Below, in pieces: positions 12,707 to 24,696 of a stretch of DNA of 64,000 bases; within the stretch, counting starts at the first letter, position 1; each line of letters begins with the position of its first letter. Origin of the DNA: Notospermus geniculatus. Taxonomy: Eukaryota > Nemertea > Pilidiophora > Heteronemertea > Lineidae. The notes under the pieces were generated by a model, which searched no databases, was not told the origin of the DNA, and worked only from the letters and a program-made list of their open reading frames with translations. The position numbers and the translations under genes are program-made. Location of the stretch: NCBI GenBank assembly GCA_002633025.1, contig NMRB01000247.1, positions 266,051-330,050 of the forward strand, read 5' to 3'.

Positions 12707-13172
12707 GGTACACATACTTTCATAACAAGTAACAGAAATACTGATATATGTGCATATTCCTTGTGTGATATGTGTCACATGACAAATACTCTTTGCAACT
12801 ATAAGCTCTTTCCGGATGCAGCGTTTTTAGCTCAATTTAGTGTCAATTTCCTTGCAGTCCTAGTACTGAACAGGCCTATGTCCAGAAGCATTAGATACCA
12901 AACCAGACATCTGCCTTTGTGCACACTGAAACACAAGCACATGAACTAAATATTTAAGCAGATATTTTATTTCAACTTCCGGTGCAATTATGATCTGGCA
13001 TACCGACATCCAAAAATTTTGAATTACGTCCCCGCCCCCCCCCCCCCGACACACACAGAGGAAAATGAAAATGGGTGAAAGTTTTTTAAATGATAAAATG
13101 ACATGTATAGTGACTAGCTGAGCTTGTGAACCAGGTGTAATATTGCCAACAGCTACAGAAAATCTCCTCCAA

Positions 13173-15884
13173 TCAGCTTTTCCCTTTTTTAAACCGCTGC
13201 CTTGCTGCTGCATGTCCACCACTCCGTCGACGATGCTTCTCCTCTTTCTGGTTGGAGGGCACATTTCCAGTCTCAGCCGACTCCTTTCCTTCTTTTGGAC
13301 CCTTTTCAAATTCTAGAAGAGAGAATGCTGGGGTTGGAGATGCCATGGAACAATTGGCTTGAATTTCAATGCCTCCACCCATTCAACTTTGCCAGCCTCC
13401 ACACTGGGTGTCCACTTAAATGTACCAACAATTCCCTTACATCTCTGAATATATGAACATTGATATTTAATGCCACCAAGTCAAGGTGAATATTCAAGAA
13501 TTAAGATCGAGTTAAGGAGTACCATAGACTTATGGTATGGCAGTCCACCAGTAGATAGGAGTGTTTTCTTACCTTTCAACAAGTCAAGAGGTGGCTCTAA
13601 AAGAGATCTCCTCTGAGAATCCATCATGTACCTTGAAGTAGGAAGAGAATATTCACATGTAAGGGTGTTTCTGAAGGTCCCACAGAAGTTCCCACTAGCA
13701 TATCTTAAGCAAATACTGGTCTTCTATCTAACTTTGCCTGGTCTTATGCATGGTATGTTCACAAATGGAACGATGTCAGAATGTGTCACAGCCTGGTAAG
13801 GACTCCTTGAATAAATGTACTTACTTGTAGCCACGCGTGACACCATATCCTATCCCAGCAAATATCAGCACCAGTAAAACCTTTAGGATAATGTACTGCA
13901 TGGGAAAATGCAAAAACATCAACATACATGCATACATTATATATATCAAAATAGATGTAAATTGTCAAACCTGTGCCTTTTTTCAGCAATGAATGGAAAT
14001 TTGAAGCCAAGCAGAACATTCACTATGAACATGATGAATCCGCTCTGCAAGTTTCAAGCCATAACTTAAGCGAAGGACCTCAGACTATTCAACTTTGAGA
14101 CAGTTTGTATGTTGTACATACCTGAATTGATGGTTGTTTTGGAATAAAATGATCAGCAATGACAATACATGACCCAAGCAGGAATCCTACTGCAACTCCT
14201 TTTCTTGGCAACCATTTCTCAGCTGCAATATATAGTAAAGATCACATGAGAAAGGAGAATAGAGCTAGAAGTGACAGGAACGATAACTCCATGTATTATT
14301 GTTTACTGTGTTCTTATGAGTCAATCAAAATAATCTCATTCAATTGATATATGAGAGACGGAGATTAGTAATCAATCGGGGGCCCCATATTGATTACTAA
14401 TCTCCGTCTCTCTGGAACTGGAATAACTGGAATCAAGATAACAGATTGGATATGACAATATCATATCCAATCTGTTATACCATTACAAACAACATAGTTT
14501 TCCAGTCACTGGGAAGAATAAAGATTTGGTATGGGTGGTTTAGTTTTTCAATCTTTAATGTCTTGAACCTCATCTAACAGTGTGCCATGCAAACGATTTC
14601 ACAACAATGCACATGGCCTCTTCCTGTCAAAGGACATAAGATTCACCCCTTAAGACCCTACCTCTCCGTAATTTAGCCAGTTCAACCGCTGCTTTATGTT
14701 TTGCTTTCTGCAATCCTTCATCCTCAGGATCAAACAAAAGTCCAGACTCGTATGACATCAGAGCATGCCAATAGTGCTCTGTAGCTGCCTCAACTTCTCC
14801 TTTCCTAAAATAGCCCTGAAATAAACAGATTCCTTTAATATCCCACTTTTTTACAATGCCTCTTTATGCGAACTATGAGAATAAAATTGAGTCACCAGAT
14901 GGTAAACACTGCAAATACGGTAACCTTAATGCTACAATGGGGTTGTAGCCATTCTTTTTCTAGCATTGGATGGGGTTGCAACCGTATCAACTTTTCCACC
15001 GTGACGTTGTACGGAACGTCAACGATCACACTACCGTGCCGTTGTGGCTTCATTCTCGCACCTCGTATTGCCAAGGAGATGACGCCCGGAAGACAATGAA
15101 AAGGCCTGATACGGTCGCAGCGACATCTTTCCGTGGAGAAGTGGCGATAACCTCATTGTAGGCCTAACAAGTGCTGGTATGCGTAAATGACTTATTGCAT
15201 TACCTTAGGCCATTTTGGTTGCATTTTGATGACTGTCTTTGCATCCTCCAATGCATGGAAGTGCTGTCCCATCTTCAGAAATGCTAAAGAGCGATTACTG
15301 TAAAGCAGATAATTGTTTGGATCCAGCTTCAAGGCATGACTATAATGTAAGATAGCCTCAGCATATTTCTGCTCTTTGATACAGTCATTTCCTTTCTTTT
15401 TCAGTTCTTCAACCTGCAAGCAAAATAACAGACATTTCATTGGGCTAAAAATAGGGCTATGTGGTATAAACATTAACCCGTTAACTGCGTAGGACGTCAT
15501 ATTACGTCATCACAAAACCCGGGGAACCCCCGAAAACACCCGAGGATCTCTCAGCTTGCATAGGATGTACATGTAATAGTATGCCCTGCAAGGAAATGGC
15601 GCTTCACATTGCGTAGACGTTATATCACGTCCTGAACCTAATGTGTCAAATACTTTTTTGGCAATTTTTTTCTAAGAAATTTTTTTTTCAAAAATTAATT
15701 ACACAGTTAACGGATTAAAAAATCAAATTTCTTAGATTTATTTATAGTATAAACCACCGATACCGAGTCATTCAGAAATGTGTCAAAGATGTCTCTGTTG
15801 ATCATTTTTGTATCAGTGCACCTGGAATATGAATACCTGTGCCAAATGGGAGATGGAGTGATAATTTCTTACCTCCGGATGCAT
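13173..15884 (-). CDS. membrane-anchored TPR protein with an Hsp90/Hsp70 carboxylate clamp
   Basis: Eight coding exons on the minus strand: 15884-15873 (only MHPE), 15413-15204, 14815-14662, 14222-14122, 14044-13971, 13895-13825, 13631-13573 and 13312-13173, about 273 residues. Residues 5-110 form three TPR units. All five carboxylate-clamp residues of Hop TPR1 are present with a constant offset of one: K9, N13, N44, K74 and R78 (in KKKGND, YSNRS, KGYFRK). This predicts binding of EEVD tails of Hsp70 or Hsp90. Two or three hydrophobic segments follow (GVAVGFLLGSCIVIA, FIMFIVNVLLGF, YIILKVLLVLIFAGIGYG), then a basic, charged tail ending RQRFKKGKS. The exon 5 to exon 6 junction is out of phase by one base after a run of six A; see findings. 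I do not recognise the exact family member. A membrane co-chaperone is an inference. Confidence 0.8.
14354..14478. repeat. two adjacent perfect hairpins in a TPR-gene intron
   Basis: Hairpin 1 pairs 14354-14376 with 14389-14411 (23 bp, loop 12). Hairpin 2 pairs 14438-14455 with 14461-14478 (18 bp, loop 5). Both lie in the intron between exons 3 and 4. The stems are unrelated to each other. This is seen directly; a role as element ends or as a small RNA precursor is unproven. Confidence 0.85.
15473..15718. mobile_element. MITE with TTAAYCCGTTAACTGYGTA inverted ends
   Basis: The left end TTAACCCGTTAACTGCGTA and the right end, read on the other strand, TTAATCCGTTAACTGTGTA match at 17 of 19 positions. 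The interior (about 200 bp) has no open frame and contains GACGTCATATTACGTC-like segments. It lies in intron 1 of the TPR gene. A non-autonomous DNA transposon is inferred from structure. Confidence 0.65.
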
Positions 15885-16675
15885 TTTACTTGTTGAAATG
15901 AAGAGAATCTTATGTGCCAACTGAGGGAGATATTACTGCATGACGTGCTTGGGACTGTTGGCTGGAGAAGAAGAGAGAAATAGAACAACGAAATGTTCCT
16001 GACCTAGCATAGACACTTAATCATTACTTTAAGAAACTTTAGCACTCACTGAGTGCTTTTCATAGTATGTTCACTGAGTACAAAATAGGGCCCGCCACCA
16101 TTTGGACTGTTTCAAAACACCAGGCATTCAGTACCATTCAAATCGACCCATACCATTTATTTTACCATTCAAATTACCCGTTCACTTATTGTAAGGGATC
16201 ATCAAGAAGAGAAAGACATTCAGCATGGCCGATGCCATATCGGCAGCAGGATGACGGAACTGGTTGGTGGTTGACGATGACCGATACTATTCATCATCAT
16301 CATCATCTTCTTCTTCAGCATAAGGTGCTGGTACGTGGGTGCTCCGATGGCAAGTACATGTAGCTTTTTCCACACCCTGCTGCAGGTTAGGTACCATACA
16401 CATGAAAAGAAGACCTAGCCTACTAGGCCTTACCATAGTATAGATAGGCCTAAGTTAAGTAGGCCAAGTAGGGCCTAGCCTAGTAGGCCTATATGGCGCC
16501 ATGCCTGGCCCTGCTGCGCAAGGCCAAGGTTAGCTCAGGTGGATTAACCCTGACCCAAATGCTGCTCTGACAATCCCTGGGAGAGGAAAATCAACTAGGG
16601 TAAAAGAGTGGCTTTACTGGGAAAAGATTTTTGCAAGCTGCTGTTAGGCCTATAGGGTGCTTGCGATGCGGTTCA
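15885..16675. other. upstream region of the TPR gene
   Basis: This is the left part of the divergent region between the TPR gene and GLE1. It contains a short TCA/TTC microsatellite near 16286-16318 and a GGCCTA cluster at 16415-16490. No coding exon is recognised, but the TPR transcript should start here. Confidence 0.4.
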
Positions 16676-17097
16676 TAAGAAGACCGGAATACACCGGAAT
16701 CCACCGAAATACTGCCGGAAACACGATAAAAAAGGTTTAATTTCACTCTTTTGCTGTAGCTATGGTACCGGTATGTATTACATGGATACGAGGCAGAATA
16801 GGGCAAGATCAGCCTCAAAATTCACATCTGTGTCAACTTCAGAAACATCGCATCAGGTGTGTTCGGCGGCTGCCATCTTGCATGCGTGTTTGTAGACTCA
16901 ACCGTAGGTTATCCAGGTGGTGGTCGATCGCCGAAAACACCGTCTGGCATGTCGGGCGACGTTTCTGTTCGAATGGGTCGAATTCTGAGACTGATAAATA
17001 CATTGGATTGATACAATACATTGCCTAGCTTTAACAACCTGTTTTCGGCGATATTTCGGTGTATTCCTGCGTTTTTCGGCGTATTCCGGTCTTCTTA
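16676..17097. mobile_element. element with about 50-bp imperfect terminal inverted repeats
   Basis: TAAGAAGACCGGAATACACC opens the element. Its inverse closes it, with the pattern CCGGAATAC...CCGAAA repeated in each arm. The spacer is about 320 bp and carries no conserved protein. It sits between the TPR gene and the GLE1 promoter and ends 132 bp before the assembly gap. Probably a non-autonomous foldback or DNA element. Confidence 0.6.
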
Positions 17098-17201
17098 CGT
17101 ACTCCTTAGCTTGCGGTGTGACTTCATCTTTGGACATTGGCCAGTTATTGACAATGTTAGCAACGTGAATGTTAGGGCGGCAACCTCTGCTCTGTTGGAA
17201 C

Positions 17202-17229
17202 ATGGCGGACAATGCATCACTTTTGCTAG
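17202..17229 (+). other. possible first coding segment of GLE1 or promoter ATGGCGG motif
   Basis: ATGGCGGACAATGCATC runs straight into the gap and would read MADNASLLL. It could be the GLE1 start codon or a YY1-type ATGGCGG promoter motif. The exon that joins to 18750 cannot be settled because 453 bases are missing. Confidence 0.25.
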
Positions 17230-17682
17230 NNNNNNNNNNNNNNNNNNNNNNNNNNNNNNNNNNNNNNNNNNNNNNNNNNNNNNNNNNNNNNNNNNNNNNN
17301 NNNNNNNNNNNNNNNNNNNNNNNNNNNNNNNNNNNNNNNNNNNNNNNNNNNNNNNNNNNNNNNNNNNNNNNNNNNNNNNNNNNNNNNNNNNNNNNNNNNN
17401 NNNNNNNNNNNNNNNNNNNNNNNNNNNNNNNNNNNNNNNNNNNNNNNNNNNNNNNNNNNNNNNNNNNNNNNNNNNNNNNNNNNNNNNNNNNNNNNNNNNN
17501 NNNNNNNNNNNNNNNNNNNNNNNNNNNNNNNNNNNNNNNNNNNNNNNNNNNNNNNNNNNNNNNNNNNNNNNNNNNNNNNNNNNNNNNNNNNNNNNNNNNN
17601 NNNNNNNNNNNNNNNNNNNNNNNNNNNNNNNNNNNNNNNNNNNNNNNNNNNNNNNNNNNNNNNNNNNNNNNNNNNNNNNNNN
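17230..17682. other. assembly gap (453 N)
   Basis: Unsequenced bases just upstream of GLE1. The missing 5' coding exon of GLE1 may lie inside. Confidence 1.
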
Positions 17683-18146
17683 GACCAGTCGTGGCCGCCA
17701 TTTGTGGAGGAATTCTGACAGTGACGTCACTTGAAAATTTTATATAAATTATGTAAATTTATTCAATTCTCAATACGGCTGACGTACCAGAATGCAGATA
17801 GAAGGTGACCGACCTTTGACCCAGGAAATTCACCAATCACGCCGGGGGTTTTCCATGTTAAAAATAGAAAATCTATCAACATAATAGTTCACATACTTAC
17901 CACCTGCGCCAGCACCGACCAATCAGAGGCACGAAGGCGGTAGGCACGCCCGGTCCTAACATATGCAAAAGCCCGATGTGAAATAGTTAGGATCGGGTAC
18001 CAGTCTATAACAAAGATGTGGCAGGAAGTATAGGCTAGACGGGAACCAGTAAAGTCCTTTCCAATTCCAGATAAAAGGCAAATCGCACTTTGGCTAACCT
18101 TTGTCAGCTGGTTAGTCTGTTACTAACAGCTTGACCACAAACACAG

Positions 18147-18288
18147 CCAATAGGCAAGGTGACATTATTCTCTGTACCACTGGACTCGCCTGTTAAAGTA
18201 TCGTGCAATAGCTCGTCCCAATAGGCAAGGTGACATTATTCTCTGTACCACTGGACTCGCCTGTTAAAGTATCGTGCAATAGCTCGTC
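18147..18288. repeat. 71-bp direct tandem duplication
   Basis: Two head-to-tail copies, 18147-18217 and 18218-18288, appear identical by eye, beginning CCAATAGGCAAGGTGAC and ending GCTCGTC. The lack of divergence suggests a very recent duplication or an assembly artefact. Confidence 0.9.
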
Positions 18289-18328
18289 AAAATAGTGAAC
18301 AGGGTCGTGGTACATTGCAGAGTTCAAC

Positions 18329-18356
18329 CTTGGAGGAATTATATAATTCCTCCAAG
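18329..18356. repeat. 28-bp perfect palindrome
   Basis: CTTGGAGGAATTAT is followed at once by its exact reverse complement, with no spacer. It lies 41 bp after the 71-bp duplication. Confidence 0.9.
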
Positions 18357-18749
18357 ATTAAATTCAGAACGCAGTTATAATTCGCCACAATAAATTCGGT
18401 AGTGAAAGAGTGTAACGAATCAACCAAACCAGTGTAACATGTGTAACGAAACGACCAAACAATGTAACGAACTGGTGTAACGAAACGACCATAAACCCTT
18501 GCACCCTGTCCTAGGCCTAGCCCTAAGAGAGTGCCTGGATCTACACCTATGCCTAGTAGGCCTACTGGTATTTTGCCTTGGCAGGCATGGCAGCATATGG
18601 TCATAGCATGGAGTGGTCCTGCATGCATTGCATGCCATGCTCACTTTGTTCTGACTTGCTGACTTTTCACACTAGTTCATCACATTTGTCATGATTGTAA
18701 CGGTAATGGAAATTCTCAATCAATTATCATTTTATATTTCAACAACTAG

Positions 18750-21700
18750 GGAATGCTGGAAGAATGTACTTCTACTCCTCCATTGAGTGTTGGTCTGAAA
18801 ACTCCGGATACGTCATTTGAAGAGTCAACAACAGATGAGGAAAAAAGACCACATTCAGAAAAAGACAGGTATTACATGTATAATTAAAATGATCATGATC
18901 ATGTTGACGTTTCATAATTGACAAAGCCCAAAGATCCTGGTCATGAAAATACTCATACATTGATATAATCATAATAGTCGCTTCATGGTCCATAAGGACC
19001 TTTGCGAGAATTCGTAGTTTGAATAAATGCGGTGCATACTAAAAGATTGCAGCCTAACCTTATTTGGTTTGATTACACATTATGTTACTAATGATAATCT
19101 TGTTTTTTCTAGAGATGAGAAGGAAGATAAAAATGTAAAAAATGTAGTTCATCGAAGTAAAAGCATGATACATGCAGTTCAGTGCAAGACAGAACAAAGG
19201 GTGTCACCAGCTTCAACTTCTCTAAGCGACAGTCATCTTCTTGAAATAAGCAACTTCGAATCATCGTGGGATAGGAAAATAAAGGTTAGTGTTTCAGCTG
19301 AAGGTCTGTCTGTCTCTTCTGCCAAAAGGCATAGTGGCTGATTTAGGAATTCTTTCACCAGTCTCAGATACAAAGTGAATGCTCCCCCTCAAATCATTAG
19401 TATTTTTTCCATAGGCCAATGTAAAATCAAAACGAGAGTCGGTTGAAAAGGATTGGAATAAATTAGGGAAGGATGTGGAACAAGAGCTGAGTGAGTTGAA
19501 TACCAAAACTCAGCTGGACATCAAGAAAAAGATTGAGCAAGTGACCGCAGATAAAAATGCTCGGTGAGGTCCATTTTATTTAATTTACAAGGCTAAGCCA
19601 AGTTTCAAGAAAATGTACAGAAAATGTCTTAGGACTCAGGTGGAACATGTAACAAGGGAAGACAATCTTATTGCTGGCACAGTAACTTAATGAAGTGATG
19701 CACCATCATGGGGGTTCGCAAAAGGAACTTGAGTTAGTACACCAACCATTCTCATAGCACTACATGTATCTCCTACATACAGTGAAACATTGGATTTCCG
19801 TCACCATTAGTTATTGTCTGTGCACATCTGGTGTCTGGTTTCCACAGTTTTTCTCTACACTCTTGTCAAGGATTGTGTGTGTGTGTGTTAAATTTAAATT
19901 ACATGATAACTAATGTATTGACACCGTTGAACTAAACCAATCTCTGTAGGGAATTGGACGTTCAAAGACGGCAACAGATATGGAAAGAAGAAAAGGAACA
20001 GAAAGCAAAGGTGTGTAAAAGAATGATGGACAGTCAGGATTTGCTCACACAATGTAAAAACATGTTCATTGCACTGATGCTTTCACATTTCTTGGGCATA
20101 TTCAATTGACATACAGACTAGACGAGAACTCTTGACTGCTGTTTTACATAGTGGTACTCCTTTACATGTAATATTCTGATGTGATTTTTCTCTGCAGTTG
20201 TTGGATGCGAAGATGAAAGAAGCAGAAGAGAAGAAACGACAAGAGGAACTGCAGAGAATGGAAGAGGAAAGAAGGAGGTTAGTGGTGCCGTCAATGTGCC
20301 CAGCTTTGTGTCTTTATTTATACCCAACTTTGTGTCTTTACTTTGTTCCAACAGTGCCCAATGTCCTGTCGTAAGTTGTTACAGATTTCCTTTTAACAGT
20401 GTCCTCAGTTGATGCTGTTATGCAATTTGCCACCTTTTGACATTCCGTTTGTTATGAACTGTCAAGCAGAGAAATCAACTGTGCTTACACTTTCATACAT
20501 TTCAGACTTGAAATTAACAAACAGTTGGCTTTCATGGGTCAGATAGTGCAACAAATTCAGTTACTGAAAGAAGAAGTCTGTAATGCTATCGATAATAGTC
20601 CTCATAAAGACATGATCGTGGATTCAAAAGGAAAGGTGGTTGAAATCTTCAACAGTTTCCTAGGAAAAGGAGATTCTCTCATAAATGAAGCAAAAAGGAG
20701 TGCCCCAACAATTGAACATCTAGAGAACATGGGAACATTGCTAACCAAGTCTAAGACTCTCAAGGATGATATGATCCAATTATTGGGTAAGTCTATTTTT
20801 GTAACCCCTGTATAAATAGCATTAAGAGGCGGGGAGAAACTGGACATGAATTTCATGTAATGGGAGAAGATGAATCAGATTGTCAGTGGTTTTGGCCCCA
20901 CTGAAAACTGAAATTGTCAGATATTTACAGGGACAACAACCAACGCCTCCGTCGTGGTCACTTGCCCCTACCCCACCCCGACTCATCTACAAAACCTTTT
21001 TCTGATTTCTAGAAAATACGATAAGAAAGATAGAAGCTGACCGGGAGCTGCGCAAGAAGCAGGAAGAGGAGGCAGCAAAAGCCAAACAGGTATGTGTAGT
21101 TGGATATTGTTGATCTTGTGAAATGTGACATCCACTTGTCTACAGGATAATATTCAAGTATTGTGTGTCCAGATAAACCTTCGTTCTCTCATGCTTTGTG
21201 ATTTCTGGAGGTGTCTTCAATATTATATGATTGGAAGCTATCTTCATTGTCGAGGATGATTTAGCTCAGATGTAACAACTACCGGTACTGTTTTCATTCA
21301 CATCCTCTACCTCTACATTTGATCTGCACTAGTGGAAGTCATTTTAACATTCTCAATGTATTTCAGCTGGCAGAGGCTAAGGCAAAAGCTGAGGCAGCCA
21401 GCAAAGCTGAGGCAGTTACAGTTGTGGGTAAGTGCTTGTTCCACATGTTCCTGATGTCAGTCTTACACAATTTCGAAGACACTGCAGTTTATGTTCTACA
21501 GTTGACTCTGCTGTATAGAAAAGCCTGTCGGAGGGAATTCATCATGCTCTTCATTTTGTTTCTTAAAGCTCCAGGTGAGGTATTGTGTGTTTCTGAAGAT
21601 GCCTTTCAAGTGTATCAAGATTTGAAGACAAAACTTCAGATGACCTGTGAATCATATGCATCTCTTCTACAGGATAATAATGTAAGTATGCACAAGCAAG

Positions 21701-23482
21701 TAACGCCAACTCAAACATGAGTATTCATTGGAAAGGATTCAAGTACGGTAGTCCTAGAACAGGTAGTTGCTTCATGGCCTCCCTTTACTCAAAAACATGG
21801 CATTTCCTATTGCAATGGATTAATAATGTGACAGGTTGAGTGGACAACACCCCTGGGGCCATATTCACGAAGCCTTCACAACTTTGCGTGCACACAAGTC
21901 TGTTGTTTTGCTGCACATGCCCTTTGTTCACTGACTACCTTACAATAGATTTGCATGCATGCAAAGTTGGGAAGGCTTCATGAATATGGCCCCTGATGTG
22001 TAGATCTTAACGTCTTATGAACCCTACTTTATAAATTATTTTTTTGTGCTTACTATTTCAGTTAAAAAAATATCGCTTCAACCTACAGAAGGCTGTGAAT
22101 ACCCCAGTAAATGCAATTGCTCCAACAAGTGGTGTTCATCTTCGTGACAAACTAAAACGTCTACTTCTGCTCCTTGCTGGAGATACTGTTGAAGTGACAG
22201 GCAAGAGGTTATCTGCAAAAGATCATCCGGGTGGAATGCCTTTTGTTCGTGACCTCTTTGCTAAAAAATTGGTGGTAAGTTTCAGTGCAGCTAGATTATT
22301 TGACAGCAATGGTGATGATCTTATGATCCATTACGGCGACGTCGTCTCTCCTCGCTGGAGAGGGAAAGTCATCATTTCTTTGAAACGTAAGTTCTCTTCC
22401 TCTGTACCCAGAGATAACTGAGAACTTGCCATGTCTCCAGTCCCCCTGTTGTCAGCTTTATAACTCTTTCAGCATTGGGTCTCTGATTACTGTAATTGGC
22501 TGGTTGCCTGACTAATTGATTCTGATTCAGAAACTCGTTCTTTTCCAGAAACAAAGTGATGAACAAGTGTCTTCCAACTTTGAATCTGCTTTTGCCATAG
22601 CTGCCGTTGGTGTCGGTGTTTGGGCCTCCATTCCTGAAGTGGGTGACCTCATCCTTGCTCACTTCCATGCCATGTGCCCTGGTATTGTGCCATACTATGT
22701 CCCCAGGGAGGAAGGGCAGTCATCGGAGGATTATCACAAGTAGGTCTAGATCTTAACAAGATGTCTCCAATCTGACAGCTCATTCAATACCACACTAGTA
22801 GTGTCTCTCAATCCTAACCCAGACATTGGGTCTTGGGCATGAAGTCTCATAGGTTCATTGCCATACACATGACACCTTCTGTTTTATACATGTAATTCCG
22901 CTCAGATGTATGTATGATGTAGAAAACATATGTTGTGTTCTTTTGCCTAGTTTTTTTTGGGAGTCAAGGTGTAGTAGAGGAGGTTCACTGGGATTTCATT
23001 CCATGCATTCACGTGGTGATTTCTTTTCCAGAGCACTTGGGTATATCTACACAGATGGCCAGCCCGAACAGCAGGACAAATACTTAAAGAGAATGTCTGG
23101 CATAATGAGACTCTATGCATCCATGCTTATCACTGAGCTCCCCAAAACTATAGCTCCAAATGGAAATCCACATGGACTAAATAATGCCTGGATGTGGTTG
23201 ACTAGAGTTCTTAACATGGAACCACGGCCAGATATCACTGCAACACTTCTATATGACTTCTTACAGGTCACGGGACATTATCTTCATCGTGCTTATGGGA
23301 AACAATTTCAAAAACTTCTCTTTGTTCTGCAGACTGAATACATGCAGAAAATCAAATCAGTGACTCCATCAGGGGCTGGTGGCCCGTTAGTGAGACTTGA
23401 AAACTGTCTGGAAAAGTGGATGAATGCGAGGACTATCCCTCCACCGGATGGTGTTATATCATCAAGTTTCTGGTACACTTAG
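18750..23482 (+). CDS. GLE1: mRNA export mediator GLE1, 5' end incomplete
   Basis: GLE1, with inositol hexakisphosphate, activates the DEAD-box ATPase DDX19/Dbp5 at the cytoplasmic face of the nuclear pore to release exported mRNPs; it also acts in translation. Twelve exons: 18750-18868, 19113-19284, 19415-19563, 19950-20010, 20198-20277, 20506-20786, 21013-21089, 21367-21427, 21569-21681, 22062-22274, 22549-22739 and 23032-23482. They encode 654 residues from the first ATG (18753), where MLEECTSTPPLS aligns with human DVLEECMSLPKLS. About 35 N-terminal residues are therefore missing, probably in an exon at or near the gap. A charged coiled coil (exons 4-9) precedes the conserved C-terminal HEAT-like domain. 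That domain shows VGDLILAHFHAMCP, YIYTDGQPEQQDKYLKRMSG, HGLNNAWMWL, LNMEPRPDITATLLYDFL and the terminal SSSFWYT. Confidence 0.95.
21856..21992. mobile_element. Harbinger-like MITE in a GLE1 intron
   Basis: The ends GGGCCATATTCACGAAGCC and GGCTTCATGAATATGGCCC are inverted repeats of about 19 bp (two mismatches). CTG directly flanks both sides (21853-21855, 21993-21995) as a 3-bp target duplication. The interior is non-coding. End sequence and 3-bp duplication suggest a PIF/Harbinger derivative; the element at 46317 has similar ends. Confidence 0.65.
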
Positions 23483-23508
23483 TCGGGATGCAAACCCCCG
23501 ATTTTCTG

Positions 23509-23961
23509 AGAAGTGGTACTTTTTGGATAACAGCAATTTTATGCATTTTTCATACCTCTAAATGACAGAGATTCAGAATCCGCTGGGTGCCACTCTGGCA
23601 CCCTTGAGTGTTTTGAGAAAATCCTGTTTAAAACGGCATTTTTACGTATTTTGACCAATTTTGTGTTAATTTACATGAAAAAGCCATTTCTCTATTTCAT
23701 AATTACTGAAAACAATTAAGAACATGCTTTTGTCTGCTTCTGAGGCACCATGATTCTATCTGTTGGTAATACATTTATGGGGTGTAAATCCCACCGTTCA
23801 AAAGTTAGCTGTACATCGGATCCCATTCTCCTGAGCTTTAAACGGGATTTTCTCAAAATGCTTAAGGGTGCCAGAGTGGCACCCGGCGGATTCTGAATCT
23901 CTGTCATTTGGAGATACGAAATATGCAAAAAAATTGCTGTTATCCAAAATGTCCCACTTCG
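23509..23961. repeat. long inverted repeat directly after the GLE1 stop
   Basis: Arm 1 (about 23509-23629) and arm 2 (about 23838-23961) are near-perfect inverse copies around a loop of about 208 bp; landmark GATTCAGAATCCGC pairs with GCGGATTCTGAATC. It begins 27 bp after the stop codon, so the GLE1 3' untranslated region should carry a stem of about 120 bp. Confidence 0.85.
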
Positions 23962-24696
23962 TTCTGCGTCCAGACTACGGTAACTTGATGGAACTTTTTT
24001 ATCATGTTCATTCATACATGTTGTACAATGTACCGTACTTTGTACATGTTTGGTGCTCCAAGATAGTTCCAAAAGATGAGATGATTGATCATTCAATGAT
24101 GTTATGGAATAAGTGGTGTGGCATCGACTGGCTTTTTATCTCAGGGTTCTCTTAATGTTAATGTGGAATGGTATTTATTGTACAATTCATGAATTTTCAG
24201 AATTCAATTTTTGAAAATCAAGTATTCTGTATGGGGAAATATGGCCATCATGGAAATGACATCTGGAATGTCAAAGGTCAATGGCTCAAAGTCATACATT
24301 CATTTTATAAACACAATTGTAACTATCATTACACCACTACTAAACCCTTGAAATTCACACATGCAGCTACGGTAACACTCATGACCACGTTACATTCTGT
24401 CTTCAATTCGTCACACCATGATCATTTCAAGCCACACCCACCTGTAGAATCAGGACCACAAGATGGAGAACATAGTACTATGGACCATGTTAACAGCAAA
24501 GTCAGTGTTGGTTTCTACAAGAATATTGTATTCAAGTGCAGCTGCCTAGTTAACTGTCTGCTTGTCAATCAGTCCATACCATCAATGATCAAATTGTAAT
24601 TTCTGATTCTCGTTTGAAGAAATTTGACAAGTGATTGCTTTCAATCATGTATTGGACCTAGCTATCGATAGGGTTATAGCAACTGATGATCACATG
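23962..24696. other. convergent 3' region between GLE1 and TMEM97
   Basis: No conserved coding sequence. TTTATT at 24174-24179 is AATAAA on the minus strand and may end TMEM97. No canonical plus-strand hexamer for GLE1 was found. Confidence 0.45.

Larger units (their letters stand above)
17683..18749. other. 5' flank or first intron of GLE1
   Basis: No clear coding exon seen. It contains a 71-bp tandem duplication and a 28-bp perfect palindrome, listed separately. A GGCCTA-rich patch lies near 18510-18560. Confidence 0.4.

Noticed and set aside
14892-15161. Overlapping frames in the TPR-gene intron
   Set aside because: They lie inside the intron between exons 2 and 3, on both strands, with no family resemblance.
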